Shown one piece after another: positions 48,001 to 55,096 of a stretch of DNA of 64,000 nt. The notes beneath the pieces are model-generated. The model saw nothing but the letters and a program-made list of their open reading frames with translations, had not been told where the DNA came from and did not search any database. Location of the stretch: the NCBI RefSeq assembly GCF_918698155.1, contig NZ_CAKKLX010000015.1, positions 39,527-103,526 of the forward strand. Direction: 5' to 3'. Every line of letters begins with the position of its first letter. The first letter of the stretch is position 1. A program made the translations under genes and the position numbers. The stretch comes from Roseomonas sp. CECT 9278. Its GTDB lineage: Bacteria; Pseudomonadota; Alphaproteobacteria; Acetobacterales; Acetobacteraceae.

Positions 48001-48122
48001 TTGGTCGCCTGGACCTGCGCGGGCGTGGCCGGCAGTACCGCCAGCAGCAGCGCAAGGAAAAGGGCGCCGAGCCAGGATCCTGGCCGGCGCCCGAAGGCCC
48101 GCAACTCACGCAGGTCGGTCAA
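45024..48122 (-). CDS. Secreted WD40-repeat caspase-family protein (metacaspase-like)
   Basis: The 1032-residue protein has an N-terminal signal peptide (LGALFLALLLAVLPATPAQVQA). About 300 residues of WD40-like repeats follow (VASVSDDKTLRLWNLPEG, LAAALGGRAGIKVWDARNG, LASAAADGAVRIYNAQG), then a Pro/Ala linker and a second beta-rich region. From about residue 785 there is a caspase (C14) domain with the catalytic dyad His870 in YIAGHGI and Cys925 in MIDTCYAG. It should cleave proteins after Arg/Lys or Asp, outside the cytoplasm, when partners bind the propeller. The apparent start is TTG 48122; a shorter TTG start at 48107 would keep the signal. It is 14 bp after a lipoprotein gene. Confidence 0.88.
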   Translation of the reverse strand: MTDLRELRAFGRRPGSWLGALFLALLLAVLPATPAQVQATNEPPQQPFLLIEAEGHIASVGRLATDAAGAVLASVSDDKTLRLWNLPEGTLRQVIRPPMGPGPEGELYAVAMSPDGAHVATGGFTAPSWDGRFAVYIFDARTGRLFARLPGLQAPVQHLAYSADGTRLAAALGGRAGIKVWDARNGRLLFEDTSYAAPARMVAFDGQGRLASAAADGAVRIYNAQGRRVAQRAPVQGARAYGIAFSPDGALVAVGFEDRLRVEVLATADLRTVFVPDVTGLGGEGLPVVTWAHDGRGGVQLHAAGYARETRPAGAPAGAAPMRGTAPVSGSSSASQGARGLTVREQQPAPTPAPAPAAVAPPETRREFVIRRWADFGHGPYTDTAAARDAISHLLPLPQGGLVYAAADPGWGRVAPDGSVAIAPRPPGGDFRNTGVTLALSADGTQVRFTLRAGGAPLVFDPLTASLAAWGGEAGFNAARTETPRIRVQDWQNSNRPRLGNVPLRLGEGEFARSLAILVREDGFLLGTDNHLRLFDAQGRLVDSVPTPGAVWGVTVAGDMGIAALGDGTIRWYRFEAGALREQAALFVQADTLRWVLWTPEGLFDHAPNGGQELVGVHLNGRRNETPEWASFQQAYRALYAPRAVRGKIAGDYAPAQERLAQLGEVRQRIGRLPSLAGASLCAVVNDECRPMAWDARALPEGTRALRMAFTATDRGLGFGPLDVLVNDRIAARAEPSAGDTSVEVPLDPGTNRVATRLYGSDGALFAEGPSMVLRRPGEPEAPPGAGRLVVLAIGVNDYALADLNLRFAAPDARAVGDALRGATGGLFREADIRILPNERATRRGVLDALAAAARDTAPADTFILYIAGHGIVAQPGNRFLFLPADVRDTSSMTVLRQQGLDDATLVAALARIRARDAFIMIDTCYAGQIDIDQLAAIGNDTGRFLLAASSSVQEALDSYDDRNGVFAYALMEGLRGRAAVDAEGRVTALALGEWVMRRVPQLAREKGHQQNAVFRAAQRDLRSFPLAVVQR

Positions 48123-48136
48123 TCGCGGGGGCCGCC

Positions 48137-49150
48137 TCAGGCCCCGGCCAGTTCGAAGCCCTGCCCCTGGGCGAGGCGGTCGGCGTTCTGGACGCTCTCG
48201 GAGAAGTTGTCGCGCCGGGCGATGTTGGTCGCGGCGAGCTGGCGGAACTCGCCATCCGCGCCGCGGCCGCCGACCGCAGCCGTGGGACTGCCCAGGCCGC
48301 GCACGCCGACCGCGGAGGCCGGCACGTAGCCGACCACGCCCGACGCCGTCTCGACCTGCGCGAAGTTGCCCTCGGCCGGGCGCACGGTGACGCGTTCGTT
48401 GGGCGCCAGCTGGCCGACCTGCGCCGCCCCGCCATCCGGGCGGATGCGGATGGGCGCCGAGACACGCGCCGAGGTCGGCTGCGGGGCCGCCGAGCGGCGC
48501 GCCTGCACCTGGCCCTTGGTGCCGGGGGCGAGGGTCTCGATCGCGGTGTCGAATTCGCCGCCGCGGGTGCCGATCTTTTCATTGATGGTGCGCGCCAGGG
48601 CCACGTCGCGGCGCATCAGGTCGCGCTGGTAGGACAGCAGCGCCAGGCCCTGGTCGCGCGACATCCGCCCGCCGCGCACATCGGCGCGGACGCGGTTCGC
48701 GGTGTTCACGCGGCAATCGACCAGCTGGTTGAAGGCCAGCTGCGTGGCGGCCAGCTGGCGGTTCTCGTTCGCGAGGTCGCCGCCGACCGCCTGGACCAGC
48801 GCCCCCTGGTTCGCCGCCTGGCGCTGACGTGCCTGGATATAGCCGGCGGTCCCGCCGATCACGCCGCCGGCCACCGCGCCGATCGCGGCACCGGCCAGGA
48901 TGTCGGACCCGCGCCGCCCGGTGGCGGCCGCCAGCAGCCCGCCGGCGATCGCGCCGGTGCCGGCCCCGATGGCGGCGCCGCGCAGGATGTCCTCGCCGTA
49001 GAAATCCCCGGTCGAATCGAGCTGCACCACAAAGGCGCGGCAGGCATCGCGCCCGTCATCCGGGCCGATCCGTCCCACCTGCGTGGAGCATCCCGCAAGC
49101 ATGGCCAGGGCGGTGATGCTGGCCACGGAACGACGAAGGGATGACCGCAT
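48137..49150 (-). CDS. Glycine-zipper and SH3-domain lipoprotein
   Basis: The 337-residue protein has a lipobox (ITALAMLAGC, Cys 20). Residues 55-105 form a strong glycine zipper (GAAIGAGTGAIAGGLL, GAAIGAVAGGVIGGTAGY), a segment that can insert in or span membranes. A helical region follows, and a C-terminal SH3-like domain (APIRIRPDGGAAQVGQLAPNERVTVRPAEGNFAQVE) that may bind peptidoglycan or protein. ATG 49150 fits the signal. The caspase gene starts 14 bp downstream, so the two probably form an operon and a functional pair: an outer-membrane-anchored zipper protein and a secreted protease. Confidence 0.8.
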   Translation of the reverse strand: MRSSLRRSVASITALAMLAGCSTQVGRIGPDDGRDACRAFVVQLDSTGDFYGEDILRGAAIGAGTGAIAGGLLAAATGRRGSDILAGAAIGAVAGGVIGGTAGYIQARQRQAANQGALVQAVGGDLANENRQLAATQLAFNQLVDCRVNTANRVRADVRGGRMSRDQGLALLSYQRDLMRRDVALARTINEKIGTRGGEFDTAIETLAPGTKGQVQARRSAAPQPTSARVSAPIRIRPDGGAAQVGQLAPNERVTVRPAEGNFAQVETASGVVGYVPASAVGVRGLGSPTAAVGGRGADGEFRQLAATNIARRDNFSESVQNADRLAQGQGFELAGA

Positions 49151-49345
49151 CAAAAATACTCCCGAGGGAAGGGCTGCGAGACACGCTACCAGGGCGCCGC
49201 TCATTCTGCCAGTGCAGCGCCTTCATTTCCGTGAGCAAGGTCACGCTGGGCAAGCCACCCCAGCCTCCTCTAGCCTGCCGCCACGCGACCGGAAGCGCGC
49301 CATCGTGGCGCCGCCGCCGGCCGCCCGCCATGAAGGAGATCAGAC

Positions 49346-50467
49346 ATGCTCACGACACGCAGGCTTGTGCTGGGCGCCGGGCTCGGCACGCTGGCCCTCG
49401 GGCGGGACGCCTTCGCGCAGGGCGCGACCGGCCCCATCCGGATCGCCACCGCGGGGCCCATGACCGGGCAGTACGCGGCCTTCGGCACCCAGATGCGCGA
49501 AGGGGCGACCCAGGCGGTGACTGACATCAATGCCGCCGGCGGCGTGCTCGGCCGGCAGCTGGCGCTGGAAGTGGGCGACGATGCCTGCGACCCGCGCCAG
49601 GCGGTCTCGGTCGCGAACCAGTTGGCCGGCCGGCGCGTGTCCTTCGTCGCCGGGCATTTCTGCTCGGGCTCGTCGATACCGGCGCGCGACGTGTATGCCG
49701 AGGAAGGCGTGCTGCAGATGTCGCCGGCCTCGACCAATCCGCGCTTCACCGACGAGGGCAAGTGGAACACCTTCCGCGTCTGCGGGCGCGACGACCAGCA
49801 GGGCCAGGTGGCCGGGCGCTACATCCTGCAGAACATGCGCGCCCGGCGCGTCGCGATCCTCCATGACAACACCGCCTACGGGAAGGGCCTGGCGGACGAG
49901 ACCAAGAAGGCGCTCAACGCCGGCGGCATGACCGAGACGCTCTACGCCGCCTATACCCCCGGCGAGCGCGACTACAACGCGCTGGTCAGCCGCATGAAGG
50001 CGGCAAACATCGATGTCATCTACCTCGGCGGCTACCACACGGAAGGCGGGCTGATCATCCGCCAGGCCAAGGAGCAGGGGATGAACGTCACGCTGATCGG
50101 CGGCGACGCGCTGGTGACGAACGAGTTCTGGCAGATCAGCGGCGCCGCCGGCGAAGGCACGCTGATGACCTTCAGCTCCGACCCGCGCCGCCGCCCGACG
50201 GCGGCCGAGGTGGTGGCCCGCTTCCGCGCCCGCAACGTCGATCCCGAGGGCTATGTCCTGTACACCTACGCCGCGATCCAGATCTTCTCGGCGGCCGCGG
50301 CGAAGGCGAACAGCACCGATGCGCGGCGCCTGGCCGCCGTGCTGAAGGCGGATGGCCCGTGGCAGTCGGTGCTGGGTCCGATCAGCTTCGACGCCAAGGG
50401 CGACGTGACCGTGCCGGACTACGTGTTCTACGTCTGGCGCAACGGGACCTACGCCGAGATCTCGTGA
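49346..50467 (+). CDS. Branched-chain amino acid ABC receptor (LivJ/LivK-like)
   Basis: The 373-residue protein has a signal peptide (LVLGAGLGTLALGRDAFAQG) and the mature opening IRIATAGPMTGQYAAFGTQMREGATQAVTDINAAGGVLGRQL. It continues with GHFCSGSSIPARDVYAEEGVLQMSPASTNP, with Ser/Thr residues that bind the amino acid backbone, and VIYLGGYHTEGGLIIRQAKEQG. It should bind leucine-type amino acids or related compounds in the periplasm. A strong GAAGGAGAT site precedes ATG 49346. It is separated from livHMGF by 8 kb but may serve it. Confidence 0.92.
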   Translation: MLTTRRLVLGAGLGTLALGRDAFAQGATGPIRIATAGPMTGQYAAFGTQMREGATQAVTDINAAGGVLGRQLALEVGDDACDPRQAVSVANQLAGRRVSFVAGHFCSGSSIPARDVYAEEGVLQMSPASTNPRFTDEGKWNTFRVCGRDDQQGQVAGRYILQNMRARRVAILHDNTAYGKGLADETKKALNAGGMTETLYAAYTPGERDYNALVSRMKAANIDVIYLGGYHTEGGLIIRQAKEQGMNVTLIGGDALVTNEFWQISGAAGEGTLMTFSSDPRRRPTAAEVVARFRARNVDPEGYVLYTYAAIQIFSAAAAKANSTDARRLAAVLKADGPWQSVLGPISFDAKGDVTVPDYVFYVWRNGTYAEIS

Positions 50468-50549
50468 CGCGGTCCGCGGGACACTGAATCGCTTGCATGG
50501 CGCGGCGGCGAAGGCGCAGACTTCGTCCAGTCGTCAACAACCGAAAGGA

Positions 50550-50606
50550 GGTGATCCGGTGTCTCATCGCTTCAATCGGGCCGTCGCGCCCGTGGCCCGG
50601 ATCACC
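50550..50606 (+). promoter_or_regulatory. Shine-Dalgarno-sequestering hairpin over a short leader ORF
   Basis: GGTGATCCGG at 50550-50559 is perfectly complementary to CCGGATCACC at 50597-50606, with 37 nt between. The 5' arm overlaps a perfect anti-16S ribosome-binding site (AAAGGAGGTGATCC, 50544-50557), and the 3' arm contains GGATCACC, identical to part of the 16S 3' end. In the mRNA the pairing would hide the ribosome-binding site of the leader ORF at 50559. This is direct sequence; the regulatory role is inference. Confidence 0.5.
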
Positions 50607-50615
50607 GCGGGCTGA
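50559..50615 (+). CDS. Candidate 18-residue leader peptide
   Basis: GTG 50559 lies 1-2 bases after a consensus ribosome-binding site extension (AAAGGAGGTGATCC) and opens an 18-codon frame encoding VSHRFNRAVAPVARITAG, stopped by TGA. The spacing from the core GGAGG to the GTG is 7 bp, ideal. It could be a leader peptide whose translation controls a downstream hairpin at 50721. There is no run of one amino acid that would name a signal. Confidence 0.35.
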   Translation: MSHRFNRAVAPVARITAG

Positions 50616-50720
50616 TCGACCGATGATCGACGGGCCTGAGGGCCCGAAGGTCGCCATCGGCTGATCCAATATCCGCGGGTCACCAGGGTTTCGCGGGCCG
50701 GCCACCGGCCGCGCGATGGG

Positions 50721-50750
50721 AAGGCTCCGGGGGGCAACCTCCGGGGCCTT
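50721..50750 (+). terminator. Attenuator-like hairpin in the 50468-50992 leader
   Basis: AAGGCTCCGG pairs with CCGGGGCCTT (one G-U) around a 10-nt loop GGGGCAACCT, followed by TTCTGCGTTT. The GGGGCAACC loop and A/T-rich base are typical of alphaproteobacterial intrinsic terminators and attenuators. It lies 106 bp after the leader ORF. A smaller CGGGCC/GGCCCG hairpin is at 50631-50646. Confidence 0.5.
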
Positions 50751-50914
50751 CTGCGTTTCGGGCCGGGACGGCGGTCGGCCATCGCGCGGACCGCCGCATT
50801 GGGGTGGGTGCCCCCTTGCGCCGCGACGGCCGGGGCCAAACGGGTCTAGTGTCCCGGTTCCGAAGTCCGGCGGGCTTCGTCTTCGGGCCACCAGCCTTTG
50901 ATTTCAGTGGCCTG

Positions 50915-50960
50915 CCTGGCCGCTGCGCGCGTGGGGAAACCCACGCGCGCAGCGGACAGG
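50915..50960. repeat. Long perfect inverted repeat with GAAA tetraloop before the sulfatase gene
   Basis: A perfect 16-bp stem (50920-50935 with 50940-50955, CCGCTGCGCGCGTGGG paired to its complement) has a GAAA loop at 50936-50939. After one mismatch it is extended by CCTG/CAGG (50915-50918 with 50957-50960). It ends 32 bp before the sulfatase start. It could be a terminator, an mRNA-stabilising or translation-blocking element, or a REP-like mobile palindrome. Confidence 0.75.
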
Positions 50961-50992
50961 ATACCAGGCTGCAGCCGAGGCAGGGACAGTGC

Positions 50993-52636
50993 ATGGCCAT
51001 CCGCAACGTGCTCTACATCATGTGCGACCAGCTGCGCTGGGATCATCTCGGCTGCGCCGGCCATCCCTTCCTGCGCACGCCCAACATCGATGCGCTGGGG
51101 GCGCGCGGCGTGCGCTTCGAACACGCCTACGTCCAGTCGGGCATCTGCGGGCCGTCGCGCATGAGCGCCTATACCGGGCGCTACGTGTCATCGCATGGCG
51201 CCACGCACAACCGCGTGCCGCTGTCGGTCGGCGAGGTCACGCTGGGCTGGCACCTGCGCGAGAGCGGCCGCACCTTGGCCCTGGCCGGCAAGACCCACAT
51301 GCTGCCCGATGCGCGCGGCATGAAGCGCCTGCTGCTGGACGGCCAGGACGAGCTCGCGGTGCTGTTGCGCGAAGGCTGGTTCACCCCGGTGGATCGCCAT
51401 GACGGCCACCATGCCGAGACCGACAGCGCCTATGCCGATTGGCTGCGCGCGCAGGGCTATGACAGCCGGGACCCCTGGACCGACTACGTCATCGCCGTGA
51501 CGGACGAAGCCGGCGCCACGCAGAATGGCTGGAAGATGCGCAACGCCCGCCTGCCCGCGCGCGTCCAGGAACGGCACAGCGAGACCGCCTATACCACCGA
51601 CCGCGCGATCGCCTTCATGGAGGCGCAGGGCGCTGACCCGTGGGTGCTGCACCTGTCGTATGTGAAGCCGCACTGGCCGTACATCGCGCCGGCGCCCTAC
51701 CACGCGATGTATGCGCCGGAGCACTGCCTGCCGGTGGCGCGCCACCCGGCCGAGCGCGGCAACGCCGCCCACCCCATCCTGCGCGAATTCCAGGCCGAGG
51801 AGGTCGCGCAATCCTTCCAGCGGGACGATTGCATCGCGACGGTGCGGCCCGCCTATCAGGGGCTGATCGCGCAGCTGGACCATCATCTGGGGCGTGTCTG
51901 GGCGGCGCTGGAGCGGCTGGGCCGGCGCGACGACACGCTGGTCGTCTTCACCTCCGACCATGGCGACTACCTGGGCGACCACTGGCTGGGCGAGAAGGAG
52001 CTGTTCCACGACTGCATCCAGCGCGTGCCGATGATCGTCGCCGATCCGTCGCGCGATGCCGACGGCACGCGCGGCACCGTCGACACGCGCTTCGTCGAGG
52101 CGATCGACGTGGTGCCCACCATCCTGGATGCGCTGGACCTCGATGCGGCGGAGCACCTGGTCGAGGGGCGGTCGCTGCTGCCGCTGCTGCGGGGTGTCGC
52201 GCCGGGTGGGCGCGCGGGAGATGTCGCGCCGGGTGAGCGCGCGGGAGATGTCGCGCCGGCGGCGCGCGCGGGAGACGGGGCGCCCGCCTGGCGCGACGCC
52301 GTCTTCAGCGAGCTGGACTGGACCTTCCGTGGCGTGCGGCGTCGCCTCGGCCTCAAGACCGGCCAGCATCACGCCTGGATGGTGCGCACCGAGCGCTGGA
52401 AATACGTCCATTGGACGGATGGCTTCCGGCCGATGCTGTTCGACCTGGCTGCCGATCCGCAGGAATTCCACGACCTCGGCGCCGACCCGGCGCTGGAGGG
52501 CGTGCGCGAGGCGCTGCGCGAGCGCCTGCTGGCCTGGTTCACCGGCCTGAAGCGCCGCACCACCCTGAGCTGGGCGGAGGCGGAATTGCGCACCGACCGT
52601 CACAAGGCGGCCGGCGTGTTCTACGGCGAGTGGTAG
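50993..52636 (+). CDS. Sulfatase/phosphonate-monoester-hydrolase-family enzyme
   Basis: The 547-residue alkaline-phosphatase-superfamily protein begins RNVLYIMCDQLRWDHLGCAG with the first metal Asp at residue 12. It carries C52-G-P-S-R56 (ICGPSRMSAYTGRY), the CxPSR motif in which Cys is converted to formylglycine by a sulfatase-modifying factor. VVFTSDHGDYLGDH gives the second metal pair, and LGEKELFHDCIQRVP is typical of phosphonate monoester hydrolases. There is no signal peptide, so it is probably cytoplasmic and more like a PMH or choline-sulfatase-type enzyme than a secreted sulfatase. Three 9-residue repeats occur around residue 402-428. Upstream is an unusual structured leader. Confidence 0.9.
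   Translation: MAIRNVLYIMCDQLRWDHLGCAGHPFLRTPNIDALGARGVRFEHAYVQSGICGPSRMSAYTGRYVSSHGATHNRVPLSVGEVTLGWHLRESGRTLALAGKTHMLPDARGMKRLLLDGQDELAVLLREGWFTPVDRHDGHHAETDSAYADWLRAQGYDSRDPWTDYVIAVTDEAGATQNGWKMRNARLPARVQERHSETAYTTDRAIAFMEAQGADPWVLHLSYVKPHWPYIAPAPYHAMYAPEHCLPVARHPAERGNAAHPILREFQAEEVAQSFQRDDCIATVRPAYQGLIAQLDHHLGRVWAALERLGRRDDTLVVFTSDHGDYLGDHWLGEKELFHDCIQRVPMIVADPSRDADGTRGTVDTRFVEAIDVVPTILDALDLDAAEHLVEGRSLLPLLRGVAPGGRAGDVAPGERAGDVAPAARAGDGAPAWRDAVFSELDWTFRGVRRRLGLKTGQHHAWMVRTERWKYVHWTDGFRPMLFDLAADPQEFHDLGADPALEGVREALRERLLAWFTGLKRRTTLSWAEAELRTDRHKAAGVFYGEW
52196..52276 (+). repeat. Three-copy 27-bp tandem repeat inside the sulfatase gene
   Basis: Units at 52196-52222, 52223-52249 and 52250-52276 encode VAPGGRAGD, VAPGERAGD and VAPAARAGD, followed by a partial GAP. 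The frame is kept. It sits in a loop between the LVEGRSLLPLLRG and AVFSELDWTFRG segments, where family members normally have a short linker, so it looks like a local repeat expansion. Confidence 0.9.
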
Positions 52637-52669
52637 CGCCCGCAGCCGTGCGCGATCGCGCGACCCGCG

Positions 52670-52840
52670 TCAGCGCGCGATGAAGCAATCCGGGCCGTCG
52701 ATGGTCTCCTCCGGCAGGTCGGCGGCGAGGTCCTGCACCACCGCGGCCACCCATTCCTCGGCCGTGGTGCCGAGCGCGGCCGCGCGACGCGCGATCTCCT
52801 CGGCCAATTCGTCCGGCAATTCCACTCTCACTTCGGTCAT
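52670..52840 (-). CDS. Small ribbon-helix-helix-like protein
   Basis: The 56-residue protein reads TEVRVELPDELAEEIARRAAALGTTAEEWVAAVVQDL, the beta strand plus two helices of CopG/RHH-type DNA-binding antitoxins. An acidic tail (ADLPEETIDGPD) is followed by CFIAR. No toxin gene is next to it: upstream are 270 bp without a gene, downstream is the convergent sulfatase. It may be an orphan antitoxin-like regulator. ATG 52840 is used; an upstream start would add unconserved residues. Confidence 0.6.
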   Translation of the reverse strand: MTEVRVELPDELAEEIARRAAALGTTAEEWVAAVVQDLAADLPEETIDGPDCFIAR

Positions 52841-53110
52841 CGACACTGGCTCCCGGTCCGCGACTCGACGCAGCATAGACTGCAATCCGTTTACGGCGCC
52901 TTTGCGACCTCGGCATGGGTGCTGCGTGCTGGGCGTGTGAAACCGGCGACATGCCGCACGGTCGCAGGCCGCCGATGATGCGGCCAGCTTGATGCGCCGT
53001 CGCGCCGGCCGGCAGCGGTCGGCATCACGCCGTCACGGCGCCTGCGGCACGACGGCCGCCGGAACGGGCCATGGCGCGACGGCGCGCCTGCGCCGCCGTC
53101 CGGCGCCGCG

Positions 53111-53605
53111 TCATTCCACGCCGATCGGATGGTAGTCGCGGCTGAACCAGATCAACCCGCGGGATGCCGCGCCGTGGCGCACCGCTTCCACCTCGCAGAA
53201 CAGCACCGAATGGGTGCCGCGCTCGACCACCTCGGCGATGCGGCAGTCGAAGGCCACGGTGGCGCCATCAAGGCTCGGCGACCCGGTCTCGAGGATGCCC
53301 CAGGACGCGTGGGAGAACCGTTCCGCCATGTCGGCCTCGGCGCTGCGCCCGGCGAAGCGGCCCGACAGCGCCTCCTGCCCCGGCGCCAGGGTGTTCACGC
53401 ACAGCACGCCATTGTCCTTGAACAGCCGGTTCTGCGGGCTGCCGCGGTTCAGGCAGACCAGCAGGGTCGGCGGGTCGTCGGTCACCGAGCACACCGCGCT
53501 GACCGTCAGCCCCCCCAGCCCCGCCGGGCCGTCGGTGGTCACGATGTTCACCGCCGAGCCCAGCCGGGCCATGGCGTCGCGGAAATCCTGTCGGGTCACG
53601 GTCAT
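53111..53605 (-). CDS. Flavin reductase (RutF/HpaC-like)
   Basis: The 164-residue protein has FRDAMARLGSAVNIVTTDG, GLTVSAVCSVTDDPPTLLVCLNRGS, FKDNGVLCVNTLA and C-terminal GLIWFSRDYHPIG, the flavin-reductase-like fold that reduces FMN or FAD with NADH for a two-component monooxygenase. The partner oxygenase is not in this window. ATG 53605 gives the family start. Confidence 0.92.
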   Translation of the reverse strand: MTVTRQDFRDAMARLGSAVNIVTTDGPAGLGGLTVSAVCSVTDDPPTLLVCLNRGSPQNRLFKDNGVLCVNTLAPGQEALSGRFAGRSAEADMAERFSHASWGILETGSPSLDGATVAFDCRIAEVVERGTHSVLFCEVEAVRHGAASRGLIWFSRDYHPIGVE

Positions 53606-53669
53606 GCGGGCGATCCTGATGCAGCGGCCATCCTGACCGCCCCGCTGCCGCGCGAAAAGGGCGCCGGCC

Positions 53670-54428
53670 TCACGAGGACGGCTCGCAGGGGCCGAAGCGG
53701 ATCGCGTCGATCCGCGCCTCGACACGGCTGCCGGTGTCGTCGGAATCGACGGAGATCGCGATCTTGTCAACCGGCGGCGCCTGGCCCCCGAAGGTCTCGC
53801 GCCACAGCGCCCGCAGGTCGACGCGTTCTTCCTTCCACACGCCGCGCCGTGCCTCGGCGGCGCGCAGCACGAACACGCGCCCGAGGCCGGCCATGTAGGG
53901 GCTCTCGAAGCCGCGCGGCTCCTCCCCCGTGCCGCCCCAGACGAAGACCAGCGCGGCGCGCGGCAGGGGGCGCCCGCCGGCATTGGCCTGTGCCACGGCA
54001 TGCTGGGTGCGTTGCCACGCACTGGACCGCGCCGGCCAGCCGGCGAAGCCGATGGTCACCGCGAGGGCACGGTCGTCGCCGCCGCGGCGGTCGAGCCGCG
54101 TGGCCGGCGGGCCGTGGTCGACGCGCCAGCGCCACGACACGCATTCCGCCGCGCGCCGTTCATGCCGCCAGACGAAGCCGCCCTGCCCGCGCGCCGAGAT
54201 CGCCACCGCCTCCGCGCCCGCCGGGGTCAGTTGCGCGCGCGGGATGCCCGACCAGCCGCCGTCCTGCCAGGCAGGGGCCGTGGCACCAGGCGCCGGCGGG
54301 CCGGCGGCGCCGAGGATGCCCAGGGCCAGCACGGCGCCGACCCGGCCCAGCCACGCCGCCCGGCCGCGCGGGCATGGGTGCGCCGGCGCCTGCGGGACGC
54401 TGCGATGGGGCGGGGCTGGCGCCGGCAT
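53670..54428 (-). CDS. DUF3047-family exported protein
   Basis: The 252-residue protein has a basic N-terminus and a hydrophobic signal (VGAVLALGILGAAGPPAPGA). The mature part has a beta-sandwich-like pattern: CVSWRWRVDHGPPATRLDRRGGDDRALAVTIGFAG, LVFVWGGT, FESPYMAGLGRVFVLRAAE and KIAISVDSDDTGSRVEARIDAIRFGPC. This matches the DUF3047 layout (a periplasmic jelly-roll-like domain, possibly carbohydrate binding). ATG 54428 is chosen because the signal follows it. It starts 15 bp after the Gly-rich gene end. Confidence 0.75.
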   Translation of the reverse strand: MPAPAPPHRSVPQAPAHPCPRGRAAWLGRVGAVLALGILGAAGPPAPGATAPAWQDGGWSGIPRAQLTPAGAEAVAISARGQGGFVWRHERRAAECVSWRWRVDHGPPATRLDRRGGDDRALAVTIGFAGWPARSSAWQRTQHAVAQANAGGRPLPRAALVFVWGGTGEEPRGFESPYMAGLGRVFVLRAAEARRGVWKEERVDLRALWRETFGGQAPPVDKIAISVDSDDTGSRVEARIDAIRFGPCEPSS

Positions 54429-54442
54429 CCGCGCCGCGTCGT

Positions 54443-54889
54443 TCAGCGCTTCACGACGCCGCCGCCGCCGCCGAAGTTGCCGCCGCCGCCGAAATTCCCC
54501 GGGCCGAGGTTGCCGCCGCCCAGATTGCCGCCGCCACCGCCCGCACCGACCATGCCCCGGTTGCGATAGGCCGAGGTCACCGCCTCGACCAGCGGGCCGC
54601 TGTCGTTGTTCTGGTCGGTGACCCAGGCGAAGACCACGGCGATGCCGCTGCCGGAGATGCAGCGCACCGTCAGCGCTTCCTCGCCGCGCCAGCCGAAGAT
54701 GGTCTGGCGGTCCTGCGAGATGCTGGCGCGGAAGCCCGCGCCCTCGACCGCGCGCGAGCCGATCGCCAGGCATTCCTCCTGGTTGTTGGAGGGCAGCTGC
54801 GTCCAGGCGGTCGAGACCGAGGACGCCATGGCAGGCGTGGCGGCCAGGCCCAGCGCGATGGCGGCCATGCGGATCGGGGTGCGGATCAT
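54443..54889 (-). CDS. Exported protein with Gly/Asn-rich tail
   Basis: The 148-residue protein has a signal peptide (MAAIALGLAATPAMAS) and a compact domain with two cysteines (EECLAIGSRAVEGAGFRA and VRCISGSGIAVVFAWVTDQ), likely a disulfide. A low-complexity tail of GGN(L/F)GGG repeats runs through the last 35 residues to the end VVKR. An AGGAGGTTTCC ribosome-binding site fixes ATG 54889. I do not recognise the family. It precedes the DUF3047 gene by 14 bp and the two may be cotranscribed. Confidence 0.65.
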   Translation of the reverse strand: MIRTPIRMAAIALGLAATPAMASSVSTAWTQLPSNNQEECLAIGSRAVEGAGFRASISQDRQTIFGWRGEEALTVRCISGSGIAVVFAWVTDQNNDSGPLVEAVTSAYRNRGMVGAGGGGGNLGGGNLGPGNFGGGGNFGGGGGVVKR

Positions 54890-55096
54890 GGAAACCTCCT
54901 GGCGGGTTCGTTGTCGACGTCGGGTAAGATGGTGCTGTCGATGACGTTCGCCGGCCCTGCCGACGAATGGAAGGGATATAAGCAGGCCAACCACCGCGCT
55001 GGCCCGTGACCGGATGACGACGCCTGCGGGATGTCGGGGCCGCCACACTACCGCATCATCGTGGCAGGTCGACCGCCATGTCGGCACTGCAGCGCT

